A DNA stretch of 64,000 nt from Trematomus loennbergii (GCA_012861695.1 JAAOOA010000399.1:9190147-9254146), one strand, 5' to 3'. Positions 13,661-29,000 are shown, counted from the stretch's first letter. Program-made: numbers and translations. Notes: generated by a model from the letters alone, not told the origin.

Positions 13661-16600
13661 TGCCTGTTATATAGGCTCCAGGGACTCGAGGCTGCAGCGG
13701 TGACTGAAAAAGGGACGGGAGGTTGGGAGGAGAGAGAGTCAGAGGGAATGAGACGGAAAGCGAGGGAGGGGGGTGCCCCATTGGAGAGTTGATCCAGCAG
13801 CCTTTTAACCAAGGCCCCTACATCATTCAGATTTATGAACTAAGGTCACGACCAAATCAAAACCTTGACCTATCTGCGAGGATGCCGATTTATAAGCACC
13901 TTGTAGTGGGGAGTGGTGGGGACTTGGCAGCAGCTAGTATTCTTCCCCTTGGCCTGGCTTCCCTGTGGAGAGAGCTGGATCAGGGCTAGAGGAGAGGCTG
14001 GCTGGCTGTAATTTGTGATTAGCAGACAGCTTGTGCTTTATGATATACTGCAGCCGGCTGGTGCAACTCGCAGTTCAAAAGGATGTCACTGTTCCAGGAA
14101 ATATACAATAAGGCTTTCTGTCCCACTAAAGCAGTGCCGGCTGGAAGAGGTCAAGTTCTAACCCTGTATAGTTTTCGAGATCTGCTAAAGCATGCTAGCA
14201 GAAAGCGCTAACAAGCCGAGTAGCCTTACAGAAACCGCTTACACATTGCCACAGTATCACTGGCGCGTAATGACACTTATAATGGAAGCTTATCTGCAAA
14301 TGCTTAAGATGGGGAAATGGCATCAAGTTCACCGTGCAGCAAACAGAAACATGTGTCACCATCGATTTGTGCCCCCTCCAGTAGCTTACGGCTCGTGGGA
14401 TATGCTTATGACAAGCATCCCCGTGTTAGCGCAATGTCCCTTTCCTAAACCTAGTCTCTCCATAAATTATGGACAGGATGAAATACGAGTCCCCATTCGA
14501 CAGCCCTTCATTTCCCGCTCCCAGGGAGACCCAGCACGAAGAAACATTTGCTTATTTTCTTTAATGTCTCACTCTGAACGTGAACGAGGAATGCAAGGAA
14601 GTAAAGCAAAGTGAATTGCCTCGCAGATGTGAAGAAACAGTGTTATAATAATACAGGAGATATCCACCGGAAAAGAAAGTGCAAAGTCACAGAGAGAGAA
14701 GAGGAAGTCGACAGCAGCTTTTTCCATTTCCCCCCCCCACACCAGTTGCCTCCTGGTTGTCAAGACGACTTCTTATCCGGGGGCCGGTGCTGATCTGCTC
14801 CCCCTGGAGGCTGCTGGGAAATCAGGTAGGGGAGGGCCACAGGGACCGGGGCTGTTCTATTCTTAAATACACAGCATCGGGCAAATGCAATTACAAACCC
14901 GAGGAGGGCCAGAGTCTAATCCAATAAAGCCGAGGTGGTCCGCTTGGTGAAAGCCAGCTACTCGCCCGAGATGGCACGCCCAGGCCCAGAGCGCCGCGGC
15001 CCCCTGTGGCACCGACTGACCCCCCGCTATGGGAAGTGCTACAGGAGACTTAATGTACGACTGTTATGCAGCGCAACACAGTCATTTTAACTTTAATATA
15101 AACCCACAGACTGGAAAATATCCTTACTAATCTCAGGGGAACAATTTGACAAAACCTCCCTTAGATGTAATATTATTAATTAAAAGAACATATCTATCTC
15201 TTCTTTTGCATGTGAAATCTTAAAAAACAAAGACATTGTATTCATGTCACAATCATTTGGGAGTTTTTGGGCTAAATTTGAGGCTCTCCGATAACCCAAA
15301 AATAACACTGAATGTATGTACGTAGATTCACTTTTCCTACAATTCTAATGTCGTTCAGGTTCCGTTCATTTTGAAATAGGATCCCTGCAGTATCGTGTTT
15401 GCCTGAGATGGTTAAACAAAACAAAATGTGTCTACTCAGAGGGGTTAAAGAGTGCGATTGAGTTTTGGACGTCAGCTCGTAAAACCCGGCCAACTCACTC
15501 AGATTACAAATGAGAGGATCTGATGATGTCGACTGCGGCCAAATTCCTCTAATTAAAATCACAATGGCTGAAAACACTGCAACACTGGGGTGTCTTTGCT
15601 GAGGGACGCCCACTTTGCCCTTATTAAAGGAAACCTGGAGAGAAAGGTTAATAGCACTGAGCTCTATACAAGTACATGTGTAATCCTATTATGTATAGAG
15701 TATAATAGACATGTGGGACAATGGCACACACACACATGTCACATACAGTACTGTATGTGCTACGACCCTGCTTCTCTCACCTTGTAATACCTTTTTGTTA
15801 CACCTCAAAAACGGCAGATTTACATTTCCTCTGCTTTAAGTAAGTGTGCAGGAGATTTATGCGCTTCCCATCGCTCGATAAAATCAAAGATCTGGGTATA
15901 CTCCCTCCTGGAGAAAGACAACTTTTCCGCAATTCCTCATCCGAGCTACAGTAGTTCAGTGCATGCCAACTGCACTGTCAAGTGCCAGAATGAGAATTAA
16001 TTATGATGAAAATAAATCATTAGGTGGGGGTGACGTCTAATTTAGAGTTATTTACCTTCAGTGCAACATCCAGAAGGGGCGATAATCGTTATACGGAAAG
16101 AATAACTATTATTAATGAAACTGAAATATATATTTCTTTAATATTACAATTACTAACCCCTCAACACTGACATCTTTCTGAATGCAGTAATAACATTCCC
16201 GGATAACACACATAACAAAGAGAAGCTTCTGATTATAATAAACTATTGACGTGTACAAGGGAATATAAAAAACAGCCTTAACCTCACTTTCTCTTTTCTC
16301 TCGCACACAAACTATTTCTTTCAGCGTTAACTAGTTTGCCCACACAGGATCTCAGCATTGATGTGAAACAATTATTTCTGGAAGGTACTAAAGTTGAACT
16401 TTCTGTCAACTTTGTGTCGAGTTAGAAGGTTAACGGCCAATCAGAAATCACCATTCTGGACTGACTGTTAAACGGACGCATGGGGCCCGATGTACTCTTA
16501 CAAATGTGCCTGGAGACATGCATGTTATTTATCAAAGCTCACTGGCCTGGAAGAGCTGGTTGCCTCTCATGTGATGCTCACCTTGCATGTCATCAATTGA

Positions 16601-18548
16601 ATACAACATTTTTTTTGCATAAGAACTTAAGGCATGTTTACAACTGTGGTTGTGCACATGTGGGCTCACTATTCTGTTGGTCATGTTTACATGTCTCCAG
16701 TAGTCTCTAAATAGCGATTACAGAGTTGTAGTTCCAGCTTTAAATAAAACCTCTTTCTCGGGTGTCTTTGGAGCATATTTATTGTTTTGTCTCGAGAAAC
16801 ATGCTCTTACTGTTTGTAATTCAGCCTTGATCAAACACAAATCTTATCCTACTGTACTTTATGAGTCCATACTAAATGGACACAGTTTCCGAACCTTTTA
16901 TGACTACAAGCAAATCTATTTTAATGATGCAGTAAGCCTGAGGTTCGGAGGGTTTTTGTTTAGAAGTCTCTGGTTTGCAGATGCACACTTTTTTATTTTG
17001 TTGGTAGCTGTAAATACATGACACAGGGTTTGCATAAGCGAAGACACCTTTTATTAGCAGCTCGAACTGAGAGAAAAGTGAATTTCCGTCCATTTGGATA
17101 AGATGTCTTTGAAAGTAAATCCCTGTGGCTCAAAACATTCCTCTGAATCATCGGGGTCAAATAGAGTGGAGCTTCTCAGAGTAAAACATGTTGTGCACAA
17201 CGTGTTGCGTCTGTAGAGGATTGACAAGAGATGAATGTTATTTGATTTGCCATCAGTATGAGAGTCATTTGAATCAGGGAATTATAATAAAAGTACAACA
17301 ACTGCATAGGGTAGAGCTAAGGGACAGAAAGGAGGAAATCACTCAGGGAAGCGAGCTAAAAGCAGAGAGAAAGGTGCACAGAGAGCTGACATGAGATGAT
17401 ACATGCATGGTAATAACTGAGAAATAAAGGGAGAAAGGGAAGCCGAAAAAAAAACCACACTCTTCTTTCCAACAGTTAAAAGAGAGGCGCATTACAAGAC
17501 ACAACTGAGTTATGCTTTGAAAACATTTTGACATATAATAATTCAAATCTGACATTTGTTTTTTCTTTTATGGTCCCTCAATGACAAATGAAAGTGAATC
17601 AAAAAGGAGCATGCAAACTCAAAAAGGCCTGACCATGGGGAATGTTTTGAAGGTCTCCCATCTTGAGACCTGTTTACACCTCGAAAATAACGTTTCCTTA
17701 TTGTTACTAAAGAGGATGGGAAAAAAAGTAACCGGAGCCAATCTGCACGCTGGAGGCCAAGCAGCCAAAGAGCTCCCATCATGTGGGCCAGATGAAGCTG
17801 CTCTCTTGGAACCTTGCCTGGACAAACGAGAGTAAGCTTGTAAGGTCTGTGCATCAACACACCTGACACCAGCCAGGACTCTGCTCTGTAACACATGTAG
17901 GCTTTGGCAAGGCGCATCAACATTTAGCATAATGTGATATTGAAAATGTCCTACTTTTCTGCACACATTGAGTTCCAGCATCAGAGGCTCTGACGTCACA
18001 AACTTGGCTTTCTATTTTGCACAATGCACAAAGTTGGCCCTGGTCACGTGCTTAATTGGATCTGTAGCATGAGTTCTTAAATATTTACACATCCAAAGCT
18101 AAGGAACATGGGACATAAAGCACACAAACAATTTGTTTAACAAAGTGCAAGTGACACTGTAGTAACATGGCTACTAAGTACTCTGACTAAGACTGAGTCC
18201 CAGCTGTCCATCTCTTTATACACTGAAGTCTTTAGTGTTCCTCTTACCTTCTCACCTGTGCTCCTTTGTTCCTCTCCTCCTGTGCTCTTTCCCTCCCCTG
18301 TTGGCTCCCCCTCTCCCCTCTACCTCTTCCCTCTGCTAATGAGCAGGGTAATTACGGTTGGCCCAGGCCAAAGGGAGAGGAGGAGGTGGAGGAGGAGAGG
18401 ACACAAAAGTAGAGGAGGAGGAAAGAAGGAGGAGATCCTGCCTAGTCTAGCCTGGTGCTCCAGATAGCATTAGTGTTCTCCTCTCCTCTCCCTCTCTCTC
18501 TCTGACACATAGCCCTACGCTTAATTAAACATGCCTCAGAGGGACGCA

Positions 18549-18597
18549 TAGAGAGAGAGAGAGAGACAGAGAGAGAGAGAGACAGAGACAGAGACAT
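18549..18597. repeat. (GA)n/(GACA)n low-complexity tract
   Basis: GAGAGAGAGA blocks alternate with GACAGAGA blocks. It is part of a broader purine-rich zone from about 18.36 to 18.94 kb in intron 2. Confidence 0.8.
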
Positions 18598-18779
18598 TGA
18601 GTTCATGTTGACAAAGAGTTAGAGGGAGGGAGAGGGAAAAGTGAGGGTGATGCAAATGCAGCGAGAGAGGCAGATAAGAAGCTGGTGATGGAGTGTGAGA
18701 GGGGGAGATGGTGAGGGGGAGAAAAAAGGTGGGAGATATGGCAAGGAGGCTTGAAGGGTGGGTGTTAAGTGAGCCAGAG

Positions 18780-18783
18780 CGAG

Positions 18784-18816
<33 letters not shown>
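18780..18816. repeat. (GA)n microsatellite
   Basis: GAGAGCGAGAGAGAGAGAGA-type run in the same purine-rich zone as the 18.55-kb tract. It is CT in the transcript. Confidence 0.85.
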
Positions 18817-18818
<2 letters not shown>

Positions 18819-21800
18819 GGAGATAGAAGGAGGAGCTGGAGGGGGTTCAGAGTGAGGTAAAGGAGCTGAAGATGAGGACATCTTCACTGGAAAGAGGTCT
18901 GATGGAGACAAAAAGGAATTCAAGACTGAAGAGCGAGGGGAATGGGATTACTATATGAAAATAATAGCAAGCAGGCTCCCATGAGACCGCAGAGTACCTG
19001 CTACAGAAAAACCAAAGTGGTGAAAATGGCGGCTGGAAATAATATATCTGCATCCAGCTTGTACCATGAAAGCAATTCATGTTACAGCCCATGTTCTAAC
19101 AAACAAATAACACACTGGAGAGTGTACTACTGATGGTGAAAATGGTAATGTCCGTGGCCATCTTTGTTTTGCAACTACAAAAGGCATTTGGTATGAGAAA
19201 AGTCCAAACCAATGCTGAAAAACAGTTTGAAGCTAACAAGATGTTACAATGAACTTGAAGGAACTGAAAAACACAAGACTTTGTTGTCATTGAGTGAGAA
19301 ATCGAGTCAGAGAATCAGAGTCTTCTACACAATCCGACTTCAACCAGTGGAGGTTGCACATTTAGGGCATGTTGCCAAAATGTATAGAAAAATTAACCAA
19401 AATGTGTTTGTAATTTCTTTCACTTTTCATCCACAGGAGGACATTTACATTTCGGCAAACAACTAGACTTCAGCTTTATATGAAAGGAAATAGCCAAAAC
19501 TACCTTACATTTAAACAGTAAGTGACAATATGCTGCGGACCCATGCCAATTAGTGAGCTTTGTTGTTGTGAATAATAAACTAGGCTAATACCGGCACAAT
19601 TATGAATGTGTAATCACATTAAGGGGACATGGAGACTGGTTTCAACCTGGTAATGATGACATGCAATTAGAGCGCAATTTCTTTCTTCAGGATCATATCA
19701 ATAATTCATCAGCACACGCATTTTGTGTTGCCCAAAGATGACACCCCATGTGTGTCTAACTGTCCTCAAAACGCTAAAGGTTTGATGCCACATAATTGGA
19801 CATAATGGATGTGAAATAATAAAAAAAACCTTTGTAATGAATGAGAATAATTGTAGTTGTTTATACCATACTAAGACGTGACTGACAGTTATGAGCCGAA
19901 GAAAAGAATAGTCACAAAATTGATCATTTCGAGTCAGAAAATGAAATATGTGTAAAAGTTGGATAACAGGCTTTATCGTATCATTTTCACAGACCGAATG
20001 TATAACAGAGGAGAAGCTGCATGAAATTGTCGCACTCAGCTAGATCGCCAGTTGTGACCGCATGCAGCCGTATACTCTGTCAGCATCCATTTAAAGAGAT
20101 TTATTCATCATGTTTACGCTCCCAAGGCCATGTTATGTAAGTTCATCTTCTAAAACCAACCGCAGAAGATGAGTCAAGCTCTGTCGTTTGAGGGTGAAAA
20201 TGATTTTGCCAGAGGTATATAAAAAAGGGAAATACCACAATCAAAGGGCAGTTCATTTCCTTCCACATGTAAAAAGACATTGTGAGTACAGCTTACACAG
20301 GGAAATTAAAACTACTTCCCCAAAGTTTAATTAAAAAGCCGGAGCATTGTCGTCAAGAGTCAACTGCCAGTCTCAACATCTGGGCCCTGTTGAAAGCTCT
20401 GCGGCTTGCACGCAGTGGCAGATTTTCTCGCCTCATTGGTGAAAGAGAAGCAGGGTAAATTAAAAGGAACTAGCACTTCCACTAAACAGGAAGGAGTGAA
20501 GGCCTGGAGAATGAGAGAGCGAGCAGCTGGAGACAGACTAACAGGGTCTGCGTTACTCACCGCAAGTGACTCCGGAGTGCATTGTACCTTTAAACTTTAA
20601 TGAATACAGCCCTTGAGTCATGATGTAATGAGATCAAGAGCAGACAAAAATAAGAAATCCCTGTGAGTGAGAGGGGGAAACAGTTGAGGGGTAGAGCATG
20701 CAGCAAGAAAAAAAATGCTGTGTCATTATTGTTGACTCAGCACTCATTGGGTAAACACACCAGAATCGCACTGAGCTCATACTGTCCAGTATATGCACAT
20801 ATCCAGCAATAACTCACTGTTAAATGACTATTGATTCACCAGAACGACTGCCTGCACACGACAAAAAGGATTCATATATAAAAGTTCTGCCAGAAAGAAC
20901 CACATCTTGGTGGCACAAAGCATCACAACACACAGACCTCCATCCTTCAGATGTGACTGATTATGATAAGAAGAATAAGAGGAGGATATTCAATTAATAA
21001 AACATAATCAGTTCTGTTTCCCATTTGCTTACCAAGCACATTTAAGCAGAGACAGCCATGAAGAAAATACATCTAATGATAAATGTCACCCATTCTCCTT
21101 TATTGTAGCTCATTGATATGGTAGCAGGATGCTGGAAACACACAGTAGTTACTGTTTTAAACTGCGTCCAGATAACAGACAGGATTTTCAGCATTTTATA
21201 GCCCATCCCATGTGTGTAGCTGTTATCTTAGACGAAAAAAAATTTGTTGTGCAGTTAGAGATGGCACACATTAAAAGAACAACTAGTTAGTACGAGCAGA
21301 AGCAGTAAACAATGCCGAGCGGATAAAGAACAGAGCGCCATCTGCAGAGGCCCCACACTTAAAGTGTAGGAAAGCATTATTCGCTCAGAGGGAGGCGAAG
21401 AGCAAGCTGTCTCTGAGTTTAAAGAAGAGTCAACATCAGCATTGCCTATCCAAGATGATGAAAGAATTAAGATGGTGACTAAGTGATGCAGATATTTCCC
21501 CCTTGGACTGTCTGAACTGTCATTTATAAGCCGCAGTCCACATTGACTTATATCATTATTTTGGACGTGTGCCTGGATTGAGTTGCAGTTATTTAGATGT
21601 ATTGCAAAGTGCTAATGTACAGTAGGTCCAGGGAAAGACTTACCAAGCAGCAGATGCCTTTGGTAAAGTACATGAGGAAACTGTAGCATGTCTGCAGCAA
21701 TAATGTCATGAAATAGTTATCACATGGTCTTGTTTGATGTGTTAATGCATGGTGTTACTGTGTCTCTGTGGACACGGTTTCTCGTAGACACCATCTTAAA

Positions 21801-24800
21801 TTCTGCCTCGGTGTTTTCCTCGCTATAGTGTCAGTAGTTCATTTCATGTGTTAGCTTGCCTGAGCTTTAGGGAGCTGCTGTCAGTGCAGTCAGAGTACTG
21901 GTGGCACACTTTTAAAGCTATCACTGGAAAAGGCAGTGCAAGGACACTAAAGCAATGACTTCAAAAGACTAAAGGTGTCTGCAAAATCAATAAAAGGATA
22001 AACAGGAATCTCGAAGATTCGAATTTAAAAAGACGCCGAGGTGAAGAAGCAGACATTTTAATTATTAGTGTGCAGAGAGAGCTACTCAGGCCCCCATTAA
22101 AAGGAGAAAATATACACTAGGTAGCTTACCACTAAGTGCTTCTGCAGGAGTCATGTCGAACTTTTAAGTCCTTTACTGCCCAGGAAGATCTGTTACTGTT
22201 ACGGTAAATGAATTATTGGTTGGACTGGATCCTTGCCAAAGACAACCTTGCTGTGGAACACGATTGTTAATTAGGTCTCGATGTGCTTTAGGGCTAACAA
22301 AACTGCACGAGCAACTCATCTCAAACATGCAGCTGACTCTACAGCTTCATCTCCGCTTCCTTGAGTAACTTAACAGGTGCAAACCTCTTCACTTACTACC
22401 TCTACATGCTTTGCCTTATAGCATTAAACGCAGCTAATGCTTGTGTCAGTTTGGCCATCGTTCACAAAATGCTAATATTCAGTTTTGCAGCCGGTGGGGA
22501 ATTCATTTGTCTGTTTAATTTCACAGGTGCCCTTAACGTACCGAACAACAACAGGCGCCAGTCGTGAACAGGCGGCACCATCTGTGTGCAGGGAGTGCCA
22601 ATGGCCCCGAAGTCTTCGCTCTTCGCCGCCAAGACTCCATTAAGAAGCCAGGGTCCATGCATCTTTGGCCATCATTTATTTGGCAAAGACAATTAAAAAG
22701 GCTCCCCCACCCAAAGACAGCATGTGCGGTAGAAGCGGCGTCTCCTCTCTTAATCACTGGTCGTAATTAGTTCCTGCGAGCGCTATCATTGGGCATCAGC
22801 GCTGGCGCAGTTGTCACAGCTAGCGCACGTCTTGGATGACAAAAGGAGATGGGAAAAAAAAAGAGAATCATCGCTGTAACGGAGGAACTAGATTCCTGTC
22901 TAAAAAGCGTTACAAGGTTGTCCCACGAGGGGCATAATCCATCAAAGTGATTTTTCTTCTCCCTCTTTCTCCCCCCCCCCCGTTCTCTGCCCCCCCTGTC
23001 TTCTTTGCAACGTAATCATTTTCCTCTCACGGGGTGTGACATTCATAAAGGATGCTGGTGCCGTGTCTTGCCAAAGTTGGGGATGAGTTTTTAGAGGTGT
23101 ATTTACAGTGTGGGATTGCCAGAGGTGAGTTACAATGCTCCTCGGCAGACTTACCCTTCTATCTGTCCTTCTTGCTTAGTTCCCTTTTGCCCTGTGCCTC
23201 TTCTTTCCATAATCTTTTCTTGTACACCATTTATCAGCTAGCTCTAACATAAAGTAACCCTTGGCTGTACTGACGTTAGAAGGCATTTGTCTCTGTACCT
23301 CCAGGATGATCAGAGCCACAGACTTTCTTAAGTTAGGACAAACAGGACTATGAACTGCACTAACAGCTGGATTGAATGTCGAATGAAATTACTGTAGTTT
23401 GACCACTAACCCAAACTATCTTCCAGAGGGCCCTACGAGTTAAACTCACTGCTGTTGAATCTCTCTTTGAGCCAGCATACATACTATACTAGTTGTTTTA
23501 AAAGGGCAAATAATGTTTTCAGTGAATAAGTTGTATGTGTGCTAGAGTTTATTGGATAGAGAGTTTGTTTCTCTGTAGATTTCTGGCAGAGCCCTTTAAC
23601 ACCTTTGGTTTTCAGCAAAATGTCCTTTATTTAAAGTTCCTAGGGAGCCTCTAGAAAGGTTGTTTACTCACAGCCTTCGCAAATAAGCTATCAAGCTGCC
23701 TGAACATACCAACCTTATTATCACACAAACTTGTGACTCAGTCTGGCCGCCGCTCTTTTCCCCCCTCTGCAGATTCCTATTTAAATAATGACGCTGCAAA
23801 ATGTTCCTCTGTTGACGCTCGAGTGCGGCGCGTTGTCACAGCACTTTGTCAAATATGTAGACAGAGTTAAAACACACACGCGCTCTGAAAAAGAGGTGCG
23901 GGAAGGGGACTGGAAAACAAACATCATCTGACAAGTTTGTGGCACATTTGGTTCAGACAGTGTGATTCCCTCTGGATCTAAGAGAGAGGTAGCGAGGAGA
24001 GGAGGTGTGGGAGCTGAGGGCGCAGAGAGAGACAAACAGACAGAGTGAACTCCGTCAGAACAATTGTTCTTCCATGTGGAAAGGTGACAAAAGAAGAGTG
24101 TGAAAGGGCTCACCAGAGGGAGGGGGTTATGAGAGAAGGATAGAGAGAGGAGAGATGGATATAAAAGGAAAACATAGAGGCTATGAGAGAGTGAGAAGGA
24201 TGTCAAGATTTCAGATGGTTGTACCCCAGCTTGTACAGTTGTTGCTGTGTGAAAAGCGTTAGTTCGCTCTAGTAAAGACCAGGCTCCGATTTGTTCAAGT
24301 CACTCACATGCTATATGTGTGCGCCGGAGAGAGTAATTGGTCTCATCTTAACACAAACACACCGTAAGGAAATAGGCACCAAAATGCATGCTTTTGTTCT
24401 TTTGAAGCTAATGGCTTTAGCAGTCTGAGTTAGCCAAATCAACCAATCGTCTTATTTGAATGTGGGTTTCTTGTCAGTGTCCCGGCAATCTGCTATGCAA
24501 CTAGAAAGGGCCTCCGTTAAATCTTAGCAAGGAAATATAATCCTACGTTTTTCATTTTAGGGACTGTAATTGTAGAGAATTTTTCCTTTCAATCTTTCCT
24601 CATCTCTGCATGTTCTTATGAATTAGTCATGACATTCTTGGATGAGATCAAATGTGCCACTAAAGTTGATTTGAACCACCTCAGATGCCAATGACAAATG
24701 TATTCTATAAAGGGCATACTTGAAAAATAATCTGAACCTAGACAAACACACACACTCAGAGAACATCTTACTTCTGCTGGTCAGAGTTGATGCTCCCTGC

Positions 24801-24877
24801 AGTGGCATCTCAGGCCATAATAAAAGCATTTTGCACACAGACTGGCAGTGTGGACAAACACTCTTCCTGTTTCCTCC

Positions 24878-25033
<156 letters not shown>

Positions 25034-25509
25034 GAGAAACACTTAAGTGGGCGAGTCAGACCAACACTCCTCCTGTGTCTCACACACATAAGCACTCACC
25101 CAGCAGAGGCAAGGCGAGCAGCAGAGCCCCTGCCAGGTTATATGGAGGGACAGAGTGTACTGAGTTACTGCACGGTGCAGCCACTCTCCACGGCAGCACC
25201 ATACAGAGTCCATAAAGCATGATGGATGGCCTATCATCATTTACCTCTTTGGTGACTTCTCAATGCTGTCACACCCCGCCAAGCACATGCAAGAGAGGTG
25301 AGACGCACCAACACAGACAGCGAAGCTAAAGGCAGAGCATGAAGGCAAAAACTAAAAAAAGAAAGCGATGCGGACAAAATGATGCTAAAAGGTGGATTAT
25401 AGAGTGACAGGGGGAGGGAGAGAGACGAAGAGAACGAGAGGGGACGACAGAGAGATGGATGAGGGAGCATCTTTGATTTAAGCTGAAATTAATGCACACC
25501 GTCACATAT

Positions 25510-25611
<102 letters not shown>

Positions 25612-25919
25612 CCTTCTCTCTTTTGATGACAGCACCCCACACACGTAGAGGCTGTATTTAGAGCATGCAAAATCTACTGTCTCCTCCACTCTTCTCTCCT
25701 CTCCTGCTCTCCATGCCACAGCAGAGGGAGCAGTGGGGGAGGGGGGGGGAGTTAAAGGATGAGGGAGAGGGAGACAGAAAGAAAGAGAGAAAGAGAGCCA
25801 CACAGAGAGGGAGACAGAATGAACACCAGATGTAGCGAGATGACACAGTGATAGTTTACATGTCAAAGCGGGTGAGAAATCAACAATGGGAGCAAGAAAG
25901 AGAGAAAGAAGGAACGTAG

Positions 25920-25921
<2 letters not shown>

Positions 25922-26014
<93 letters not shown>

Positions 26015-26040
26015 TGGTGTGTGTGTGTTTTTGTGTGTGT
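25922..26040. repeat. Interrupted (TG)n microsatellite
   Basis: About 119 bp of TG on the plus strand with GG, CTGG and TTTT breaks. It is inverted relative to the CA array at 25515-25608 and is CA in the transcript. Confidence 0.95.
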
Positions 26041-29000
26041 CAGGGGGAGTCTGTGGCTGGAACAGTAAATAACTTCTATGAGAATGAGTGCAGCCGGGGA
26101 GCCAGAGGGGGCAGAGAGCTCAGAGTCTGTACTGGAAAGTAAAGTACTCTGTGCATTGTGACGAGGCTGAATTTGAGCTCTTAACCAGAGGCTGTCTTTC
26201 ACTTATATATGACTCAGACATGTATTTTATATGTTGTTATTTTAAAGGAGCACTACAGTTGTTTAGTATTAACAAGAGTTGGGATAAGGAAGGGACGAAA
26301 TCTCCTGAGTTTGTGTCTATTGTATATGTCAGGCTAATGTATTTGTAAGACTGGGGATGTCTTATTTTTGTCCCAGAGCTTAAATCCAACTCCAAACAAA
26401 AATGGTGCCTTCGCAAATGCCTGAATCTTGGGTCACAAACTCTAAGCTGAGGCGAGAAATAGGCAATGCAGTAACAATCGTATATTTGATTAGCACCTGG
26501 GTCAGTTACACAAAAGTCTTTGCTTTTGGTTGACGCTGCGACTTTGCTTAACGAGGTTCACCAGAGTTGAACTCAGTGACACAGATTTAAGATTAAAATG
26601 TGTCAGGTTTAGATTAGAAAGAGCAAAGCTTGCATTTTTATTTAAAATGTGGGTCTGACAATGTAATAATGGTGTGTTGCTAAATCAGTGGAGTAGACCT
26701 TTAGATGAGCTGCTCCTACAGCTGCTAGGATATGATGTAGGATACTTTTAATGAAAAAGATAGCTTGGGTGTTGTAGAGGTTTATGGGAATATCAGATTC
26801 TCACAGTGACTAAGGCTGACTAAGCTGGTGTTTTGATTGTCGAGTAATAGTCTCTCTACAGTACAGTGGACAGTGGTTTCTGCCCAGAACACTGAAAGAA
26901 AACTAGATCTTTCCTTCATATGAACAGGAAAAGAGAAAGAGAGACAGAGAGGGAGGCAAAGAGTGCATCTCTGGACAGAGCCTATTGATCGCCACCCGGC
27001 ACACATCACCACAACTTTCACAAATTGCTATTGAGAAGTGACCTGTAATGCAATTACTGGCCAATCCGGGGCTTTGGCTGCCATCAATTATTAAAAGCTG
27101 CCTGAGTCGTGGCCCGCTATCCGGCCTCAGCTGGTGCGTTGTGTCATTATCACATCTGCCGGCTACCGGCTCGCCAGCTGCTACAGCGCGGTATGGAACA
27201 AGATTTCTGAGAGCCACTTCCCACTCTTTCGAACTTATCGGATGATATGGCCAAACGAAGAAATTGAAACTGCTTTATTAAATATTCCAACAGTGAAGGT
27301 GAAGTGGGGAAGGTCACAGAGTAAAATGGGTTTTGGTTTCTTGTGGAGCATTACCATTGAGCGAGAGAATGGTATTCACAGAGAAGCGAAATCTTTTTGT
27401 GAAAACGTCGGGTTATTTTCTGCTCTACAATAACTTTTATTGAGACGAAAAACAATATTAATATTGCAGCACGCTCACGCTCACCAGTAGTTTAAAAACT
27501 GTTTCAGTACTGTCAATAATAAGCAACAAATCAATGAAATCACTGTTAGCTCTTCTGTAATCACTTTTACCGACCTTAAATATTTTTCTGCAAGGATGGT
27601 GATGAAAGCAGACAGAGAAAACATCACAACAAGCATTGCATGATAATTGCCCTTAGCTTCGAAATGACACAATACTTTTTTTTTTTCAGTTGTCTCATTA
27701 TAAAGGCCCTTGTTCAAACTGGGCTTGTGATTTTTCCCGTTCTGCAGTCATTGTGAAATAATAATCTAGCCCTACACCACAAGTAGCTCTTTATATACAA
27801 CACTATTACATTCTAGAAAGCAAATGTACACTGAATTTGTAACCTGAGAACTTCTTTATTCGGAAATTCTATATAAGCCGTGTTGAAACGAAAGTGATAC
27901 CTAATGTTCATTCATTCAATAAAGTATCTTGAAGAGACTTCTAATCAAACCAAAAGGCTTAAAGCCAAATATTCTCACTGAACTTTAATTTCACACCAGC
28001 AGTTGGTCGAGTGAAGCTAACAGAAGGACCTTAAGACTAATACAGAGAGATGAGAGTATGGCGGGCTTCATGCTGCACCATAAAAGTCCTGTAAAGCCTG
28101 AGGAAAAATTGAATCCACTGAATGAGAAATGTGATTCAGCCTTTTCCCGCACTGACAACTGAGGGAGTAAAGCCAAGTAGTCAAGCCGCGTAAAGGATGA
28201 CAGAAGACAGAAGAGAAGGTATGCAGTATTGACCATAATATTCTCTGATGATCTATAAAACATCACTCTAATAGATACATTATGTTGTAAGTGTGACGGA
28301 TTTATTGCTCTTTATTGTTAAGACTTATCTGTTCCCTGTTCCTCGACATTTAATGTGCAAGGTAAATTAACTGAAGAGGCTACAGTAAATACTTCACTGC
28401 ACTTAGTGTTGTGGAAAGTCATACTGTAATGTACGTTGTGGGGGGGGCTAAGGAGCATGAAAAGACAAGGAGATACAGCAGTATGACAGACAACTATTCG
28501 GGAATAAATCTCTGAACTGGCAGGATATTTCAAAGCAGCTGGATTCAAGCCGACTCAATATAGCAGAAGGAGCTCAAACTTTGACAATGGCAGAATGACT
28601 ATCACAACCAGCTTATGGAGATACTTAAATCTATGTAATATACGCACGGCCAGGGCTGAAGCGCACTGGTTAAAATGCTATTAACGTTTTTTCCTGAGGA
28701 ATAAATCCAGCTGCAGCAGCCCATCCTCCGGCTCTCTCTCTTGTGACAGCCTTAGCCACTGCCAGGTTTATATCAATATCGACGTGCAGCTTTTTAGAAC
28801 AAGCTCAATCATGCATTGAAACAATAGAAGTTTGAGTGAAACTTTCTTACTTTATTTTTTATTTTTTACCTTAAAGTGAATCATCTGTGTCCGGAAATGA
28901 TTTTCTTTATGCCACTTTCCATTCTGGTGAGTACATGGAGGAGTTCTAAAGTGCCAGTGGTGACATTAACACTTGTAAATGCTCAGTGGAGTGGGCTGCT

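Noticed and set aside
17991..17998. Perfect CRE palindrome TGACGTCA (another at 44155-44162)
   Set aside because: Two copies in 64 kb is about what chance gives, and both are deep in introns with no supporting context.
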